A DNA stretch of 64,000 nt from Pseudomonas siliginis. Its GTDB lineage: Bacteria > Pseudomonadota > Gammaproteobacteria > Pseudomonadales > Pseudomonadaceae. A program made the position numbers and the translations under genes. Positions 25,093-35,544 of the stretch are shown piece by piece. Location of the stretch: positions 1-64,000 of the forward strand of contig NZ_JAHSTW010000012.1 of the NCBI RefSeq assembly GCF_019145195.1, given 5' to 3'. How positions within the stretch are numbered: the stretch's first letter is position 1; each line of letters begins with the position of its first letter. Below the pieces are notes generated by a model. That model ran no database searches. It saw nothing but the letters and a program-made list of their open reading frames with translations, and had not been told where the DNA came from.

Positions 25093-26529
25093 ATGCCGCA
25101 CATTTTGATCGTCGAAGACGAAACCATTATCCGCTCCGCCTTGCGCCGCCTGCTGGAACGCAACCAGTACCAGGTCAGCGAAGCCGGATCAGTGCAGGAA
25201 GCACAAGAACGCTTCACCATTCCTACGTTCGATCTGATCGTCAGCGACCTGCGCCTGCCGGGCGCTCCGGGCACCGAGCTGATCAAGCTCGGCCAGGGCA
25301 CCCCGGTGCTGATCATGACCAGTTACGCCAGCCTGCGCTCGGCGGTCGACTCGATGAAAATGGGCGCGGTCGATTACATCGCCAAGCCGTTCGACCACGA
25401 TGAAATGCTCCAGGCGGTTGCGCGGATCCTGCGTGATCGCCAGTCGGCGCCAGCTGCCGGCGAAGCCACGGCGAGCAAGCCTGCCGCCGGCAATGGCAAA
25501 GCCTCTGTGGATAACAGCAATGGTGAAATTGGCATCATCGGCTCCTGCCCACCGATGCAGGACCTGTACAGCAAAATCCGCAAAGTCGCGCCAACCGACT
25601 CCAACGTGTTGATTCAGGGTGAGTCCGGCACCGGTAAAGAGCTGGTGGCCCGCGCCCTGCACAATCTGTCGAAACGCGCCAAGGCGCCGATGATTTCGGT
25701 GAACTGCGCGGCGATTCCGGAAAGCCTCATCGAATCCGAACTGTTCGGCCACGAGAAAGGCGCGTTCACCGGGGCCAGCGCCGGTCGCGCCGGTCTGGTC
25801 GAAGCGGCGGACGGCGGCACCCTGTTTCTCGATGAGATCGGCGAACTGCCCCTCGAAGCCCAGGCTCGCTTGCTGCGGGTTCTGCAGGAGGGCGAGATCC
25901 GCCGCGTAGGTTCGGTGCAGTCGCAGAAAGTCGATGTGCGCCTGATCGCTGCAACGCACCGCGATCTGAAGAGCCTGGCGAAAATCGGCCAGTTCCGTGA
26001 AGACCTTTATTACCGTCTGCACGTGATTGCCCTGAAGCTGCCGCCGCTGCGCGAGCGTGGCGCCGACGTCAACGAAATCGCCAATGCCTTCCTCGCTCGC
26101 CAGAGCGCGCGGATCAATCGCACCGACCTGAAATTTGCCACCGATGCCGAACAGGCGATCCGGCACTATTCCTGGCCGGGTAACGTCCGTGAGCTGGAGA
26201 ACGCTGTCGAGCGCGCGGTGATTCTCAGCGAAAGCCCGGAGATCTCGGCCGACCTGCTGGGCATCGACATCGAGCTGAGCGATCTGGAAGACGACGAGTT
26301 CATCGGTCTGCCGCCGCAAACCGGCGGTAACGCCAGCAACAGCAGCCATGAGCCGACCGAGGATCTGTCGCTGGAAGACTATTTCCAGCATTTCGTCCTC
26401 GAGCATCAGGACCACATGACCGAGACCGAACTGGCACGCAAACTCGGCGTCAGCCGCAAATGCCTGTGGGAACGCCGCCAGCGTCTGGGCATTCCACGGC
26501 GCAAGACCGGGGTTGCCAGCGAGAGCTGA
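25093..26529 (+). CDS. cbrB: CbrB, sigma-54-dependent response regulator
   Basis: This 478-residue NtrC-family activator is partnered with CbrA. Order: receiver domain with phospho-acceptor Asp52 (SDLRLPG), AAA+ domain with Walker A GESGTGKE, the sigma-54 contact loop GAFTGA and Walker B (GGTLFLDEIGEL), and a Fis-type helix-turn-helix at the C-terminus (MTETELARKLGVSRKCLWER). It activates crcZ from sites seen just downstream (TGTTAC-N14-GTAACA). The cbrB terminator stands between those sites and the crcZ promoter. Confidence 0.97.
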   Translation: MPHILIVEDETIIRSALRRLLERNQYQVSEAGSVQEAQERFTIPTFDLIVSDLRLPGAPGTELIKLGQGTPVLIMTSYASLRSAVDSMKMGAVDYIAKPFDHDEMLQAVARILRDRQSAPAAGEATASKPAAGNGKASVDNSNGEIGIIGSCPPMQDLYSKIRKVAPTDSNVLIQGESGTGKELVARALHNLSKRAKAPMISVNCAAIPESLIESELFGHEKGAFTGASAGRAGLVEAADGGTLFLDEIGELPLEAQARLLRVLQEGEIRRVGSVQSQKVDVRLIAATHRDLKSLAKIGQFREDLYYRLHVIALKLPPLRERGADVNEIANAFLARQSARINRTDLKFATDAEQAIRHYSWPGNVRELENAVERAVILSESPEISADLLGIDIELSDLEDDEFIGLPPQTGGNASNSSHEPTEDLSLEDYFQHFVLEHQDHMTETELARKLGVSRKCLWERRQRLGIPRRKTGVASES

Positions 26530-26530
26530 G

Positions 26531-26623
26531 CGTTACCCACCGCGTGCGCGGGTAACGCATGACAATGTGAAAAAACTGTTACCGCAGTCGATTCACGTAA
26601 CAGAAGCCGGGGTTATCGGTAAC
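26531..26623 (+). promoter_or_regulatory. CbrB binding sites (UAS) for crcZ
   Basis: A perfect TGTTAC-N14-GTAACA site lies at 26577-26602, matching the CbrB recognition sequence I recall. A related palindrome with 15 bases between GTTAC and GTAAC lies at 26532-26556. A further GTAAC half-site (26619-26623) falls inside the cbrB terminator loop. The main site is about 125-150 bases upstream of the predicted crcZ start, a normal distance for a sigma-54 enhancer. Confidence 0.85.
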
Positions 26624-26641
26624 GAAACCCCGGCTTTTTTT
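26604..26641 (+). terminator. cbrB terminator
   Basis: AGCCGGGGTT pairs with AACCCCGGCT across an 11-base loop and is followed by eight Ts. It separates the cbrXAB transcript from crcZ. Confidence 0.93.
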
Positions 26642-26700
26642 CGCCCCTGCAAAACGGTTATATCGACCTAACCCCTTGTTTTACTGGGCGAGACAAAAGT

Positions 26701-26716
26701 TGGCACGCACCCTGCT
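26701..26716 (+). promoter_or_regulatory. Sigma-54 promoter of crcZ
   Basis: TGGCACGCACCCTGCT fits the -24/-12 consensus TGGCACG-N4-TTGCW with one change (CTGC for TTGC) and the required ten bases between GG and GC. Transcription should start near 26727. Confidence 0.9.
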
Positions 26717-26726
26717 ATATGTTTGG

Positions 26727-27094
26727 TACAAGAACAATAACAAGCAATGCACAAGACAATAAAAATAAGACGAATCGACTCACGCACAATAAAAACAAGA
26801 CGGCGAGAGGCGCAGCTAACTGATTCTTTTGGAGAGGCGTTGTATTTGGGGCTTGCCCCACGACCAGGCCGAGAACAACAAAAACTGTCCTAAGACAGAG
26901 CCTGTACTGGTTGGATCGACAGATCACTGCAATTCAGCGACCAAAGCAATCCGTTTGCTCTTGGCTCCCGATTGGGAGGGTCACGAAGGAAACACTTCGT
27001 GGCGAGGGCACTCAACAAAAACAAGAAGCCCGAATCAATAATAAAAAGAGCACGCAACTACTTCTTGGGGAGCTTCGGCTCCCCTTGTAGTTTC
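26727..27094 (+). ncRNA. crcZ: CrcZ, Hfq/Crc-sequestering small RNA
   Basis: CrcZ titrates Hfq (with Crc) and so relieves catabolite repression when poor carbon sources are used. Evidence: position after cbrB, CbrB sites plus sigma-54 promoter, lack of any coding frame, and six A-rich AANAANAA-type (CA) motif clusters. The clusters are at 26730-26745, 26754-26769, 26786-26801, 26872-26885, 27013-27028 and 27033-27050. It ends at a GGGGAGC-TTCG-GCTCCCC hairpin. The length of about 370 nt is in the range of known CrcZ RNAs. Confidence 0.94.
27067..27093 (+). terminator. crcZ terminator
   Basis: GGGGAGC-TTCG-GCTCCCC is a UUCG tetraloop hairpin followed by a moderately T-rich tail (TTGTAGTTTCT). 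It marks the 3' end of CrcZ. Confidence 0.8.
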
Positions 27095-27131
27095 TCCCTT
27101 CCGTGAAATCTCCCCGTTTCCCTCGTTCAAC

Positions 27132-27155
27132 CCTTGCAGCTTGCGGCTTGCAGCT
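27132..27155. repeat. Fragment of the GCTTGCAGC-type dispersed repeat
   Basis: CTTGCAGCTTGCGGCTTGCAGC resembles the arms of the larger element at 35411-35503 and looks like one decayed arm. It lies between crcZ and pcnB. Confidence 0.45.
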
Positions 27156-27262
27156 CATATCTGCCGCGTCCTACACCATCCCCCGACTAAATGCTAGAAT
27201 CTGCGCCCATCATGCGGTCATTCTTTTGGTATGGCCGAACATTCCTTCAAACAGTGCATCCC

Positions 27263-28663
27263 ATGCTGAAGAAGCTGTTCCAGTCATTCCGAACTCCCGT
27301 GCGTCGTACGCAACACATCCGCAGCACCCCTGAAGTGCTCAACAGCGGCCAACATTCGCTGCAGAAAACGCAGTTCAGCCGCTATGCGGTGAATATCGTC
27401 GAACGCCTGCAAGGTGCCGGTTACCAGGCTTATCTGGTCGGTGGTTGCGTGCGTGACATGCTGTTGGGCATCACGCCCAAGGATTTCGACGTCGCCACCA
27501 GCGCCACCCCCGAGCAGGTCCGTGCCGAATTCCGCAATGCGCGGATCATCGGCCGCCGGTTCAAGCTGGTGCACATCCATTTCGGTCGCGAAATCATTGA
27601 AGTCGCGACCTTCCGCGCCAATCACCCGGTCAACGAAGACGAGGAAGACAGCAACCAGTCTTCGCGCAACGAGAGCGGGCGGATTCTGCGCGACAACGTC
27701 TACGGCACCCTGGAAGAAGACGCGCAACGCCGCGATTTCACCATCAACGCCCTGTATTACGATCCGGTCAGTGAGCGCATTCTCGATTACGCCAACGGCG
27801 TGCACGACATCCGCAATCACCTGATCCGCCTGATCGGCGACCCGAAGCAGCGTTACCAGGAAGACCCGGTGCGCATGCTGCGGGCCGTGCGTTTCGCCGC
27901 CAAGCTCAACTTCGGCATCGAGAAGCACACCGTGCAGCCGATCCGTGAGCTGGCGCCGATGCTGCGCGAGATTCCGTCGGCGCGGCTGTTCGAAGAAGTG
28001 CTCAAGCTGTTCCTCTCCGGGCACGGCGCGATCACCTTTGAAATGCTGGTTGATTTGCAACTGTTCGCCCCGCTGTTCCCGGCCAGTGCCGAGGCGCTGG
28101 AATACAACCCGGAATACACCCACACGCTGATCAGCGAAGCACTGACCAACACCGACCTGCGCATCAAACAGAACAAACCGGTGACCCCGGCGTTCCTCTT
28201 TGCCGCTCTGCTCTGGCCGGCGCTGCCGGCCCGCGTGTTGCGTCTGCAGGAACGTGGCATGCCGCCGATTCCGGCGATGCAGGAAGCCGCTCATGAGCTG
28301 ATCGCCGAACAGTGCCAGCGCATCGCGATTCCGAAGCGATTCACCATGCCGATCCGCGAAATCTGGGACATGCAGGAACGCTTGCCACGCCGCAGTGGCA
28401 AACGCGCCGATCTGTTGCTGGACAACCCGCGCTTCCGTGCCGGTTACGATTTCCTCCTGCTGCGTGAAAGCGCCGGCGAGGAGACCGATGGCCTCGGCGA
28501 GTGGTGGACCGATTATCAGGACGCCAATGACAGCGAGCGTCGCGACATGATCCGCGACCTCAGCGGCAAGGGCGACGATGCCAGCGGCGCACCGCGCAAA
28601 CGTCGCCGCAGCGGCGGTTCCAAGCGCAAGCGCGCCGGTGCTTCGAGCGCGACGGGCGAGTAA
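27263..28663 (+). CDS. pcnB: Poly(A) polymerase I
   Basis: PcnB adds 3' poly(A) tails that speed RNA decay. The 466-residue protein shows the class II nucleotidyltransferase head (YLVGGCVRDMLLG, PKDFDVATSATPEQ with the two catalytic Asp), the RRFKLVHIHFG stretch, the DFTINALYYD motif and a strongly basic C-terminal tail (RKRRRSGGSKRKR), which suits RNA binding. I start at the ATG at 27263 (MLKKLFQSFRT), the usual pseudomonad start. The longer open frame adds 24 residues. TAGAAT (27195-27200) may be its -10. folK starts four bases after the stop. Confidence 0.94.
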   Translation: MLKKLFQSFRTPVRRTQHIRSTPEVLNSGQHSLQKTQFSRYAVNIVERLQGAGYQAYLVGGCVRDMLLGITPKDFDVATSATPEQVRAEFRNARIIGRRFKLVHIHFGREIIEVATFRANHPVNEDEEDSNQSSRNESGRILRDNVYGTLEEDAQRRDFTINALYYDPVSERILDYANGVHDIRNHLIRLIGDPKQRYQEDPVRMLRAVRFAAKLNFGIEKHTVQPIRELAPMLREIPSARLFEEVLKLFLSGHGAITFEMLVDLQLFAPLFPASAEALEYNPEYTHTLISEALTNTDLRIKQNKPVTPAFLFAALLWPALPARVLRLQERGMPPIPAMQEAAHELIAEQCQRIAIPKRFTMPIREIWDMQERLPRRSGKRADLLLDNPRFRAGYDFLLLRESAGEETDGLGEWWTDYQDANDSERRDMIRDLSGKGDDASGAPRKRRRSGGSKRKRAGASSATGE

Positions 28664-28666
28664 GCG

Positions 28667-29152
28667 ATGGAACGCATCTACATCGGCCTGGGCAGCAACC
28701 TCGCTGACCCGGCCGACCAGTTGCGCAGCGCCATCGCGGCGCTGGGGCAATTGCCGCAGACGAGTCTTGCCGGCGTCTCAGCCTTTTATCAAAGCGATTC
28801 GCTGCTGCCGGGCCAGCCGCGTTACACCAACGCCGTCGCCGCGATCGACAGTTCGCTCGCACCGATCGAGCTGCTCGACGCCTTGCAAGCGATCGAAAAT
28901 GCTCAGGGCCGCGAGCGTCTTGAGCGCTGGGGGCCACGCACGCTGGATCTGGATATTCTGCTGTTCGGCGATCGCCTGATCGATGAGCCACGGCTGAAGG
29001 TCCCGCATTACCAGATTCAGGAGCGGGCGTTCGTTCTCTATCCCTTGGCTGAGCTGGCGCCGCAGAATCTGCGTCTCGCCGATGGCCGCACCCTTCCCGC
29101 CCTGCTGGCCGCCTGCCCGTTCGTCGGCCTCGAACGCCTCTCCCAGCCCTGA
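28667..29152 (+). CDS. folK: 2-amino-4-hydroxy-6-hydroxymethyldihydropteridine diphosphokinase
   Basis: FolK (HPPK) pyrophosphorylates 6-hydroxymethyl-dihydropterin in folate synthesis. It is 161 residues long. Signature stretches are YIGLGSNLADPADQL at the N-terminus and ERWGPRTLDLDILLFGD, whose two Asp bind the Mg2+ pair, followed by the PHY-x(n)-ERAFVLYPLAEL region. It sits three bases after pcnB and is probably in one transcript with it; panB follows after a 436-base gap. Confidence 0.95.
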   Translation: MERIYIGLGSNLADPADQLRSAIAALGQLPQTSLAGVSAFYQSDSLLPGQPRYTNAVAAIDSSLAPIELLDALQAIENAQGRERLERWGPRTLDLDILLFGDRLIDEPRLKVPHYQIQERAFVLYPLAELAPQNLRLADGRTLPALLAACPFVGLERLSQP

Positions 29153-29178
29153 CAAAAATCTTCTGTGAAATGTGGTTA

Positions 29179-29291
29179 TGTGGCGAGGGGATTTATCCCC
29201 GTTGGACTGCGAAGCAGGCCCAAATCTGACCAAGCTGCATACAAACATGGGGCCGCTCCGCGACCCAACGGGGATAAATCCCCTCGCCACA
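29179..29291. repeat. REP-like inverted repeat, GGCGAGGGGATTTATCCCC family
   Basis: TGTGGCGAGGGGATTTATCC at the left is mirrored by the sequence ending in CCCCTCGCCACA at the right, with arms of about 26 bases. Inner palindromes (GGGGATTTATCCCC) make this a second, distinct REP family. About 60 unrelated bases separate the arms. Confidence 0.88.
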
Positions 29292-29588
29292 GGTCACTTG
29301 CCAATCTCCAGTTTTTGTCAGACAAAAATCCCCCCAATCAGGCCCGCCGCGCCGCTGAATCGCATCAGTAACGCCGGTAACACCGCCCGCGTAACAAGGC
29401 GGTAACACACGCAATTGACTTCCTGTTGGCTCATCACGACTATAGGCGTCCCGCTGCCGCCAACCCGGCATGAACGGGCGCAATCCAGGCCTTTCAAAGC
29501 ACGACACAAGACCGTGCGCCTGAGTAGATGAAGAATCACGCGCGTGACTCGCAGCAGTTTCCAGAGCGCCTGAACGAGGATTTTTTAC
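29292..29588 (+). promoter_or_regulatory. panB upstream region with GTAAC direct repeats
   Basis: No gene is seen. Four GTAAC pentamers in the same orientation lie at 29368, 29377, 29391 and 29402. They resemble half of the CbrB palindrome but have no inverted partner. TTGACT at 29414-29419 has TATAGG 20 bases later, too far for a good promoter. A GAGGATTTTTT ribosome-binding region precedes panB. Confidence 0.35.
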
Positions 29589-30389
29589 ATGCCAGCCATC
29601 ACCCTGACCACGCTCCAGAGCCTCAAGCAGAAAGGTGAAAAAATCACCATGCTGACCTGCTATGACGCGACCTTCGCCCATGCCTGCAATGAGGCCGGTG
29701 TCGAAGTGCTGCTGGTCGGCGACTCCCTGGGCATGGTCCTGCAGGGGCACGACAGCACCCTGCCTGTGACCACGGCGGAAATGGCCTATCACGTCGCCAG
29801 CGTCAAGCGTGGCAATGGCGATGCCCTGATCCTCGCCGACCTGCCGTTCATGGCCAACGCCACCCTCGAACAGACCATGAACAACAGCGCCATGCTGATG
29901 CAGGCCGGCGCGCACATGGTCAAGGTTGAAGGTCAGCTGTGGCTGGCGGAGTCGATCCGCCTGCTCGCCGAGCGCGGTGTGCCGGTGTGTGCGCACATGG
30001 GCCTGACCCCGCAAGCAGTGAACATTCTCGGTGGCTATAAAGTGCAGGGCCGCAATGAGAACCAGGCGCGGCAGATGCGTGCCGATGCGATCGCGCTGGA
30101 GCAGGCCGGTGCGGCCATGCTGTTGCTTGAGTGCGTGCCGAGCGAACTGGCGGCAGAAATCAGCCAGGCCGTGGGCATTCCGGTGATCGGTATCGGTGCC
30201 GGCAACGCCACCGACGGCCAGGTACTGGTATTGCACGACATGCTCGGCCTGTCGATCACCGGCCGCGTACCCAAATTCGTCAAGAATTTCATGCAAGGTC
30301 AGGACAGCATCCAGGCCGCGCTGAAGGCTTACGTCAGCGAAGTCAAAGCCACCACGTTCCCTGGCATCGAACACGGATTCTCTGCATGA
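29589..30389 (+). CDS. panB: 3-methyl-2-oxobutanoate hydroxymethyltransferase
   Basis: PanB makes ketopantoate from 2-oxoisovalerate and methylene-THF, the first committed step to pantothenate and CoA. The 266-residue TIM-barrel protein has the family motifs TCYDATFAHACNEAGVEVLL, VGDSLGMVLQGHDSTLPVT (Mg-binding Asp), KVEGQLW and IPVIGIGAGNATDGQVLVLH. Its stop overlaps the panC start (ATGA), so both are made from one message. Confidence 0.96.
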   Translation: MPAITLTTLQSLKQKGEKITMLTCYDATFAHACNEAGVEVLLVGDSLGMVLQGHDSTLPVTTAEMAYHVASVKRGNGDALILADLPFMANATLEQTMNNSAMLMQAGAHMVKVEGQLWLAESIRLLAERGVPVCAHMGLTPQAVNILGGYKVQGRNENQARQMRADAIALEQAGAAMLLLECVPSELAAEISQAVGIPVIGIGAGNATDGQVLVLHDMLGLSITGRVPKFVKNFMQGQDSIQAALKAYVSEVKATTFPGIEHGFSA

Positions 30390-31246
30390 ACACCGTCAAA
30401 ACCGTACGCGAACTGCGCGCCGCCGTCGCCCGCGCGCGCAGTGAAGGCAAGCGCATCGGCTTCGTGCCGACCATGGGCAACCTGCACAGCGGCCACGTCG
30501 CATTGATCACCAAGGCTACGCAGCGAGTGGATTTCGTGGTCGCGAGTATTTTCGTCAACCCGCTGCAATTCGGCGCCGGCGAAGACCTCGACAAATACCC
30601 GCGCACCCTCGCCGCCGATCAGGAAAAACTCCTCGAAGCCGGTTGTGACCTGCTGTTCGCGCCGACGGTTGAAGAGATGTACCCGGACGGCATGGCCGGG
30701 CAAACCCGGGTCAGCGTGCCGCAATTGTCCGAAGGCCTGTGTGGCGCCAGCCGTCCGGGGCACTTCGAAGGTGTGGCGACCGTAGTGAGCAAGCTGTTCA
30801 ACATGGTCCAACCGGATCTGGCGATCTTCGGCCAGAAGGATTACCAGCAACTGGCGGTGATCCGCGCACTGGTGCATGACCTGAACATGCCGATCCAGAT
30901 CATCGGCGAGCCGACCGTGCGTGCAGCGGACGGTCTGGCGCTGTCGTCACGCAACGGCTTCCTCAGTGAAGACCAGCGCGCCGTGGCGCCGGTGGTCTAC
31001 CGCGTGCTGAGCAGCATTGCGGAATCGATTAAACAAGGTGAGCGTGATTACCCGGCGCTGATCGCTGCGCAGTTGCAGGTGCTGGAAGCGGCGGGGCTGC
31101 GTCCGGATTATCTGGAAATCCGTCATGGCCTGACCTTGCGTCCGGCGACGGCGGAAGATCGCGATCTGGTGATTCTGGTAGCGGCGTTCCTCGGCACCAC
31201 GCGGTTGATCGACAACCTGCACCTGAATCTCGATAGCCCGATTTAA
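30386..31246 (+). CDS. panC: Pantoate--beta-alanine ligase
   Basis: PanC joins pantoate and beta-alanine with ATP to give pantothenate. The 286-residue protein belongs to the nucleotidyltransferase superfamily, with the HIGH-like motif PTMGNLHSGHVALI and the KMSKS-like LALSSRNGFLSEDQ. FGQKDYQQLAVI is the pantoate/ATP-site stretch. I start at the ATG that overlaps the panB stop. The panD gene, which follows panC in PAO1 as I recall, is not present here. Confidence 0.96.
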   Translation: MNTVKTVRELRAAVARARSEGKRIGFVPTMGNLHSGHVALITKATQRVDFVVASIFVNPLQFGAGEDLDKYPRTLAADQEKLLEAGCDLLFAPTVEEMYPDGMAGQTRVSVPQLSEGLCGASRPGHFEGVATVVSKLFNMVQPDLAIFGQKDYQQLAVIRALVHDLNMPIQIIGEPTVRAADGLALSSRNGFLSEDQRAVAPVVYRVLSSIAESIKQGERDYPALIAAQLQVLEAAGLRPDYLEIRHGLTLRPATAEDRDLVILVAAFLGTTRLIDNLHLNLDSPI

Positions 31247-31263
31247 GCAGTAACGAATTTCCC

Positions 31264-31352
31264 TGTGGGAGCGAGCCTGCTCGCGAAGGCGGTGTATCAG
31301 CGACTTATAAGTTGCCTGACACTACGCCTTCGCGAGTAGGCTCGCTCCCACA
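31264..31352. repeat. REPIN
   Basis: Inverted REP arms surround a 37-base spacer. The right arm has one substitution in the core (CGCGAGTAGG instead of CGCGAGCAGG), which breaks the perfect palindrome. It lies after panC. Confidence 0.9.
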
Positions 31353-31605
31353 AGTGTTTTCGGTGCATTCCGGTTGGGCGAAAGTCTTCCGGGCACCTCC
31401 GTTTGTCGGCCAGATTCCTCTGCGAATGTTAAAAAAGTACAGGGATCTGGTCAGACAAAGTCAAGACAGAACGCAGCGCGAGGTTTACTGTATTCGCCCT
31501 GTGTCCAGATCTCGTGTCGACGCAGTTGATCCCATGCGCTAAAAACCCGTGGTTGATCTGTACCGTGTTCAAAAGGCCGTTCAAGTAAAAAGGAAAACCG
31601 CAGCG
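31353..31605 (+). promoter_or_regulatory. pgi upstream region
   Basis: The region between the REPIN and pgi has no open frame with coding character. An imperfect inverted repeat (GATCTGG near 31445 and CCAGATC near 31505) flanks the middle of it. I cannot assign a promoter with confidence. AAAGGAAAA precedes the pgi ATG at about 31590. Confidence 0.35.
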
Positions 31606-33270
31606 ATGGCGTACTACCGCACTCCTCACGACGTTACCGCTCTGCCCGCCTGGCAAGCGTTGAAAGATCACCGCCAAGCCATGCAGGATTTCAGCATGCG
31701 CGAAGCCTTCAACGCCGATCCGCAGCGTTTCAATCAGTTCACCCTCAGCAGCTGCGGTCTGTTTCTCGATTATTCGAAGAATTTGATCAACGCCGAGACC
31801 CGCAATCTGCTCGTGGGCCTGGCCAATGAAGTCGATCTGAAGGGCGCGATCAAAGCGTTGTTCGACGGCGAAATCGTCAACGCCTCCGAAGGCCGCCCGG
31901 CACTGCACACCGCCCTGCGCCGCCCGGTCGGCGACAAATTGTCGGTCAACGGCGTCAACGTGATGCCGGAAGTGCACAAGGTGCTGAACCAGATCACCGA
32001 TCTGGTCGGCCGCATTCACGATGGCTTGTGGCGCGGTTACACCGAGAAGCCGATCACCGACGTGGTCAACATTGGCATCGGCGGCTCGTTCCTCGGCCCT
32101 GAGCTGGTGTCCGAAGCACTGCTGTCCTACGCGCAGAAAGGCGTACGTTGCCACTATCTGGCAAACATCGACGGCAGCGAATTCCACGAGCTGACGCAGA
32201 AACTGCGCGCCGAGACCACGCTGTTCATCGTTTCGTCGAAGTCGTTCAACACTCTCGAAACCCTGAAGAACGCGCAGGCCGCACGCGCCTGGTACCTGGC
32301 GCAGGGCGGCTCGGAAGCCGAGCTGTATCGCCACTTCATAGCTGTGTCGAGCAACAACGCCGCCGCTGTGGCTTTCGGGATTCGCGAAGAAAACATCTTC
32401 CCGATGTGGGACTGGGTCGGCGGGCGTTACTCGCTGTGGTCGGCCATCGGTTTGCCGATCGCGCTGGCCATCGGCATGTCCAACTTCAAGGAACTGCTGT
32501 CCGGTGCCTACACCATGGACCAGCATTTCCAGACCGCGCCGTTCGAACAGAACATGCCGGTGCTGCTGGCCCTGCTCGGCGTCTGGTACGGCAACTTCTG
32601 GGGTGCGCAGAGCCACGCGATCCTGCCGTATGACCACTACCTGCGCAACATCACCAAGCACTTGCAACAGCTGGACATGGAGTCCAACGGCAAGAGCGTG
32701 CGTCAGGACGGCACCTCGGTGTCGACCGATACCGGCCCGGTGATCTGGGGCGGCGTCGGCTGCAATGGTCAGCACGCTTATCACCAGCTGCTGCATCAGG
32801 GCACCCAACTGATCCCGGCCGACTTCATCGTGCCGATCGTCAGCTTCAACCCGGTTTCCGACCACCACCAGTGGCTGTACGCCAACTGCCTGTCGCAGAG
32901 CCAGGCGCTGATGCTCGGCAAGACCCTGCCGGAAGCCGAAGCCGAACTGCGCGACAAAGGCATGGACGAAGACGACGTGCGCAAACTCGCGCCGCACAAG
33001 GTGATCCCGGGCAATCGTCCGAGCAACACCTTGGTGGTCGAACGCATCAGCCCGCGTCGCCTCGGCGCGCTGGTTGCGATGTATGAGCACAAAGTGTTCG
33101 TGCAAAGCGTGGTCTGGGGCATCAACGCCTTCGACCAGTGGGGTGTGGAACTGGGCAAGGAATTGGGCAAAGGCGTCTACAACCGTCTGGTCGGTAGCGA
33201 CGAGACCGTGGCTGACGATGCCTCGACTCAAGGCTTGATCAACTACTTCCGCGGGCGCCATCGCGGCTGA
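31606..33270 (+). CDS. pgi: Glucose-6-phosphate isomerase
   Basis: Pgi interconverts glucose-6-P and fructose-6-P. In Pseudomonas, which uses the Entner-Doudoroff route, it works mainly in recycling and gluconeogenesis. At 554 residues it has the family signatures VNIGIGGSFLGPELVSEALL and PVSDHHQWLYANCLSQSQAL, and the catalytic Glu-His region (WGGVGCNGQHAYHQLLHQG). The ATG at 31606 is chosen because of the AAAGGA site and the MAYYRTPHD start. A REPIN separates it from acs. Confidence 0.96.
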   Translation: MAYYRTPHDVTALPAWQALKDHRQAMQDFSMREAFNADPQRFNQFTLSSCGLFLDYSKNLINAETRNLLVGLANEVDLKGAIKALFDGEIVNASEGRPALHTALRRPVGDKLSVNGVNVMPEVHKVLNQITDLVGRIHDGLWRGYTEKPITDVVNIGIGGSFLGPELVSEALLSYAQKGVRCHYLANIDGSEFHELTQKLRAETTLFIVSSKSFNTLETLKNAQAARAWYLAQGGSEAELYRHFIAVSSNNAAAVAFGIREENIFPMWDWVGGRYSLWSAIGLPIALAIGMSNFKELLSGAYTMDQHFQTAPFEQNMPVLLALLGVWYGNFWGAQSHAILPYDHYLRNITKHLQQLDMESNGKSVRQDGTSVSTDTGPVIWGGVGCNGQHAYHQLLHQGTQLIPADFIVPIVSFNPVSDHHQWLYANCLSQSQALMLGKTLPEAEAELRDKGMDEDDVRKLAPHKVIPGNRPSNTLVVERISPRRLGALVAMYEHKVFVQSVVWGINAFDQWGVELGKELGKGVYNRLVGSDETVADDASTQGLINYFRGRHRG

Positions 33271-33300
33271 TAAAAGCCTTCCGGCACAACGCTGTTCCCC

Positions 33301-33390
33301 TGTGGGAGCGAGCCTGCTCGCGAAAGCGGTTCGTCATTCAACACCTTCGTTGACTGACACTCCGCCTTCGCAAACAGGCTCGCTCCCACA
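33301..33390. repeat. REPIN, right arm partly decayed
   Basis: The left arm is the standard TGTGGGAGCGAGCCTGCTCG. The right arm reads CTTCGCAAACAGGCTCGCTC, with two changes in the core relative to other copies. It is placed between pgi and acs. Confidence 0.9.
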
Positions 33391-33454
33391 GTTGTTTTGG
33401 CGCATGACTTGAACCTGTGCAGCGCTCGGCGCATCTTTATTCGTGTCGCACCAC

Positions 33455-33462
33455 AAGAATAA
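33455..33462 (+). promoter_or_regulatory. Hfq/Crc CA motif overlapping the acs ribosome-binding region
   Basis: AAGAATAA fits AANAANAA exactly and runs into AAGGAA, the acs Shine-Dalgarno sequence, ten bases before the ATG. Hfq bound with Crc at such sites blocks translation, which would put acs under catabolite repression. Confidence 0.6.
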
Positions 33463-33471
33463 GGAACCGTC

Positions 33472-35409
<1,938 letters not shown>

Positions 35410-35410
35410 G

Positions 35411-35503
35411 AGCTGCAAGTTTCTAGCTACAAGCTGCAAGCTGAAGCGGTCCGCGCAGCTTTTCGCTTTTAGCTTGCAGCTAGAAACTTGCCGCTTGTAG
35501 CTC
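35411..35503. repeat. Inverted repeat of the AGCTGCAAG / CTTGCAGCT type
   Basis: Two imperfect inverted arms built of AGCTGCAAGTTTCTAGCTAC and AGCTTGCAGCTAGAAACTTG are separated by a short CG-rich centre. It follows the acs stop directly and may fold as a long hairpin that ends acs transcription. It belongs to a repeat family distinct from the REP elements. Confidence 0.8.
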
Positions 35504-35544
35504 CCCGACTGCTAAGCTTCGCGTTTTTTCAGCAAGGCGCCCGC

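Noticed and set aside
29414..29445. TTGACT/TATAGG promoter for panB
   Set aside because: The spacer is 20 bases, too long for a normal sigma-70 promoter.
33391..33471. Sigma-54 promoter for acs (TTGGCGCATGACTTGA)
   Set aside because: The -12 lacks the essential GC, so it fails the consensus.
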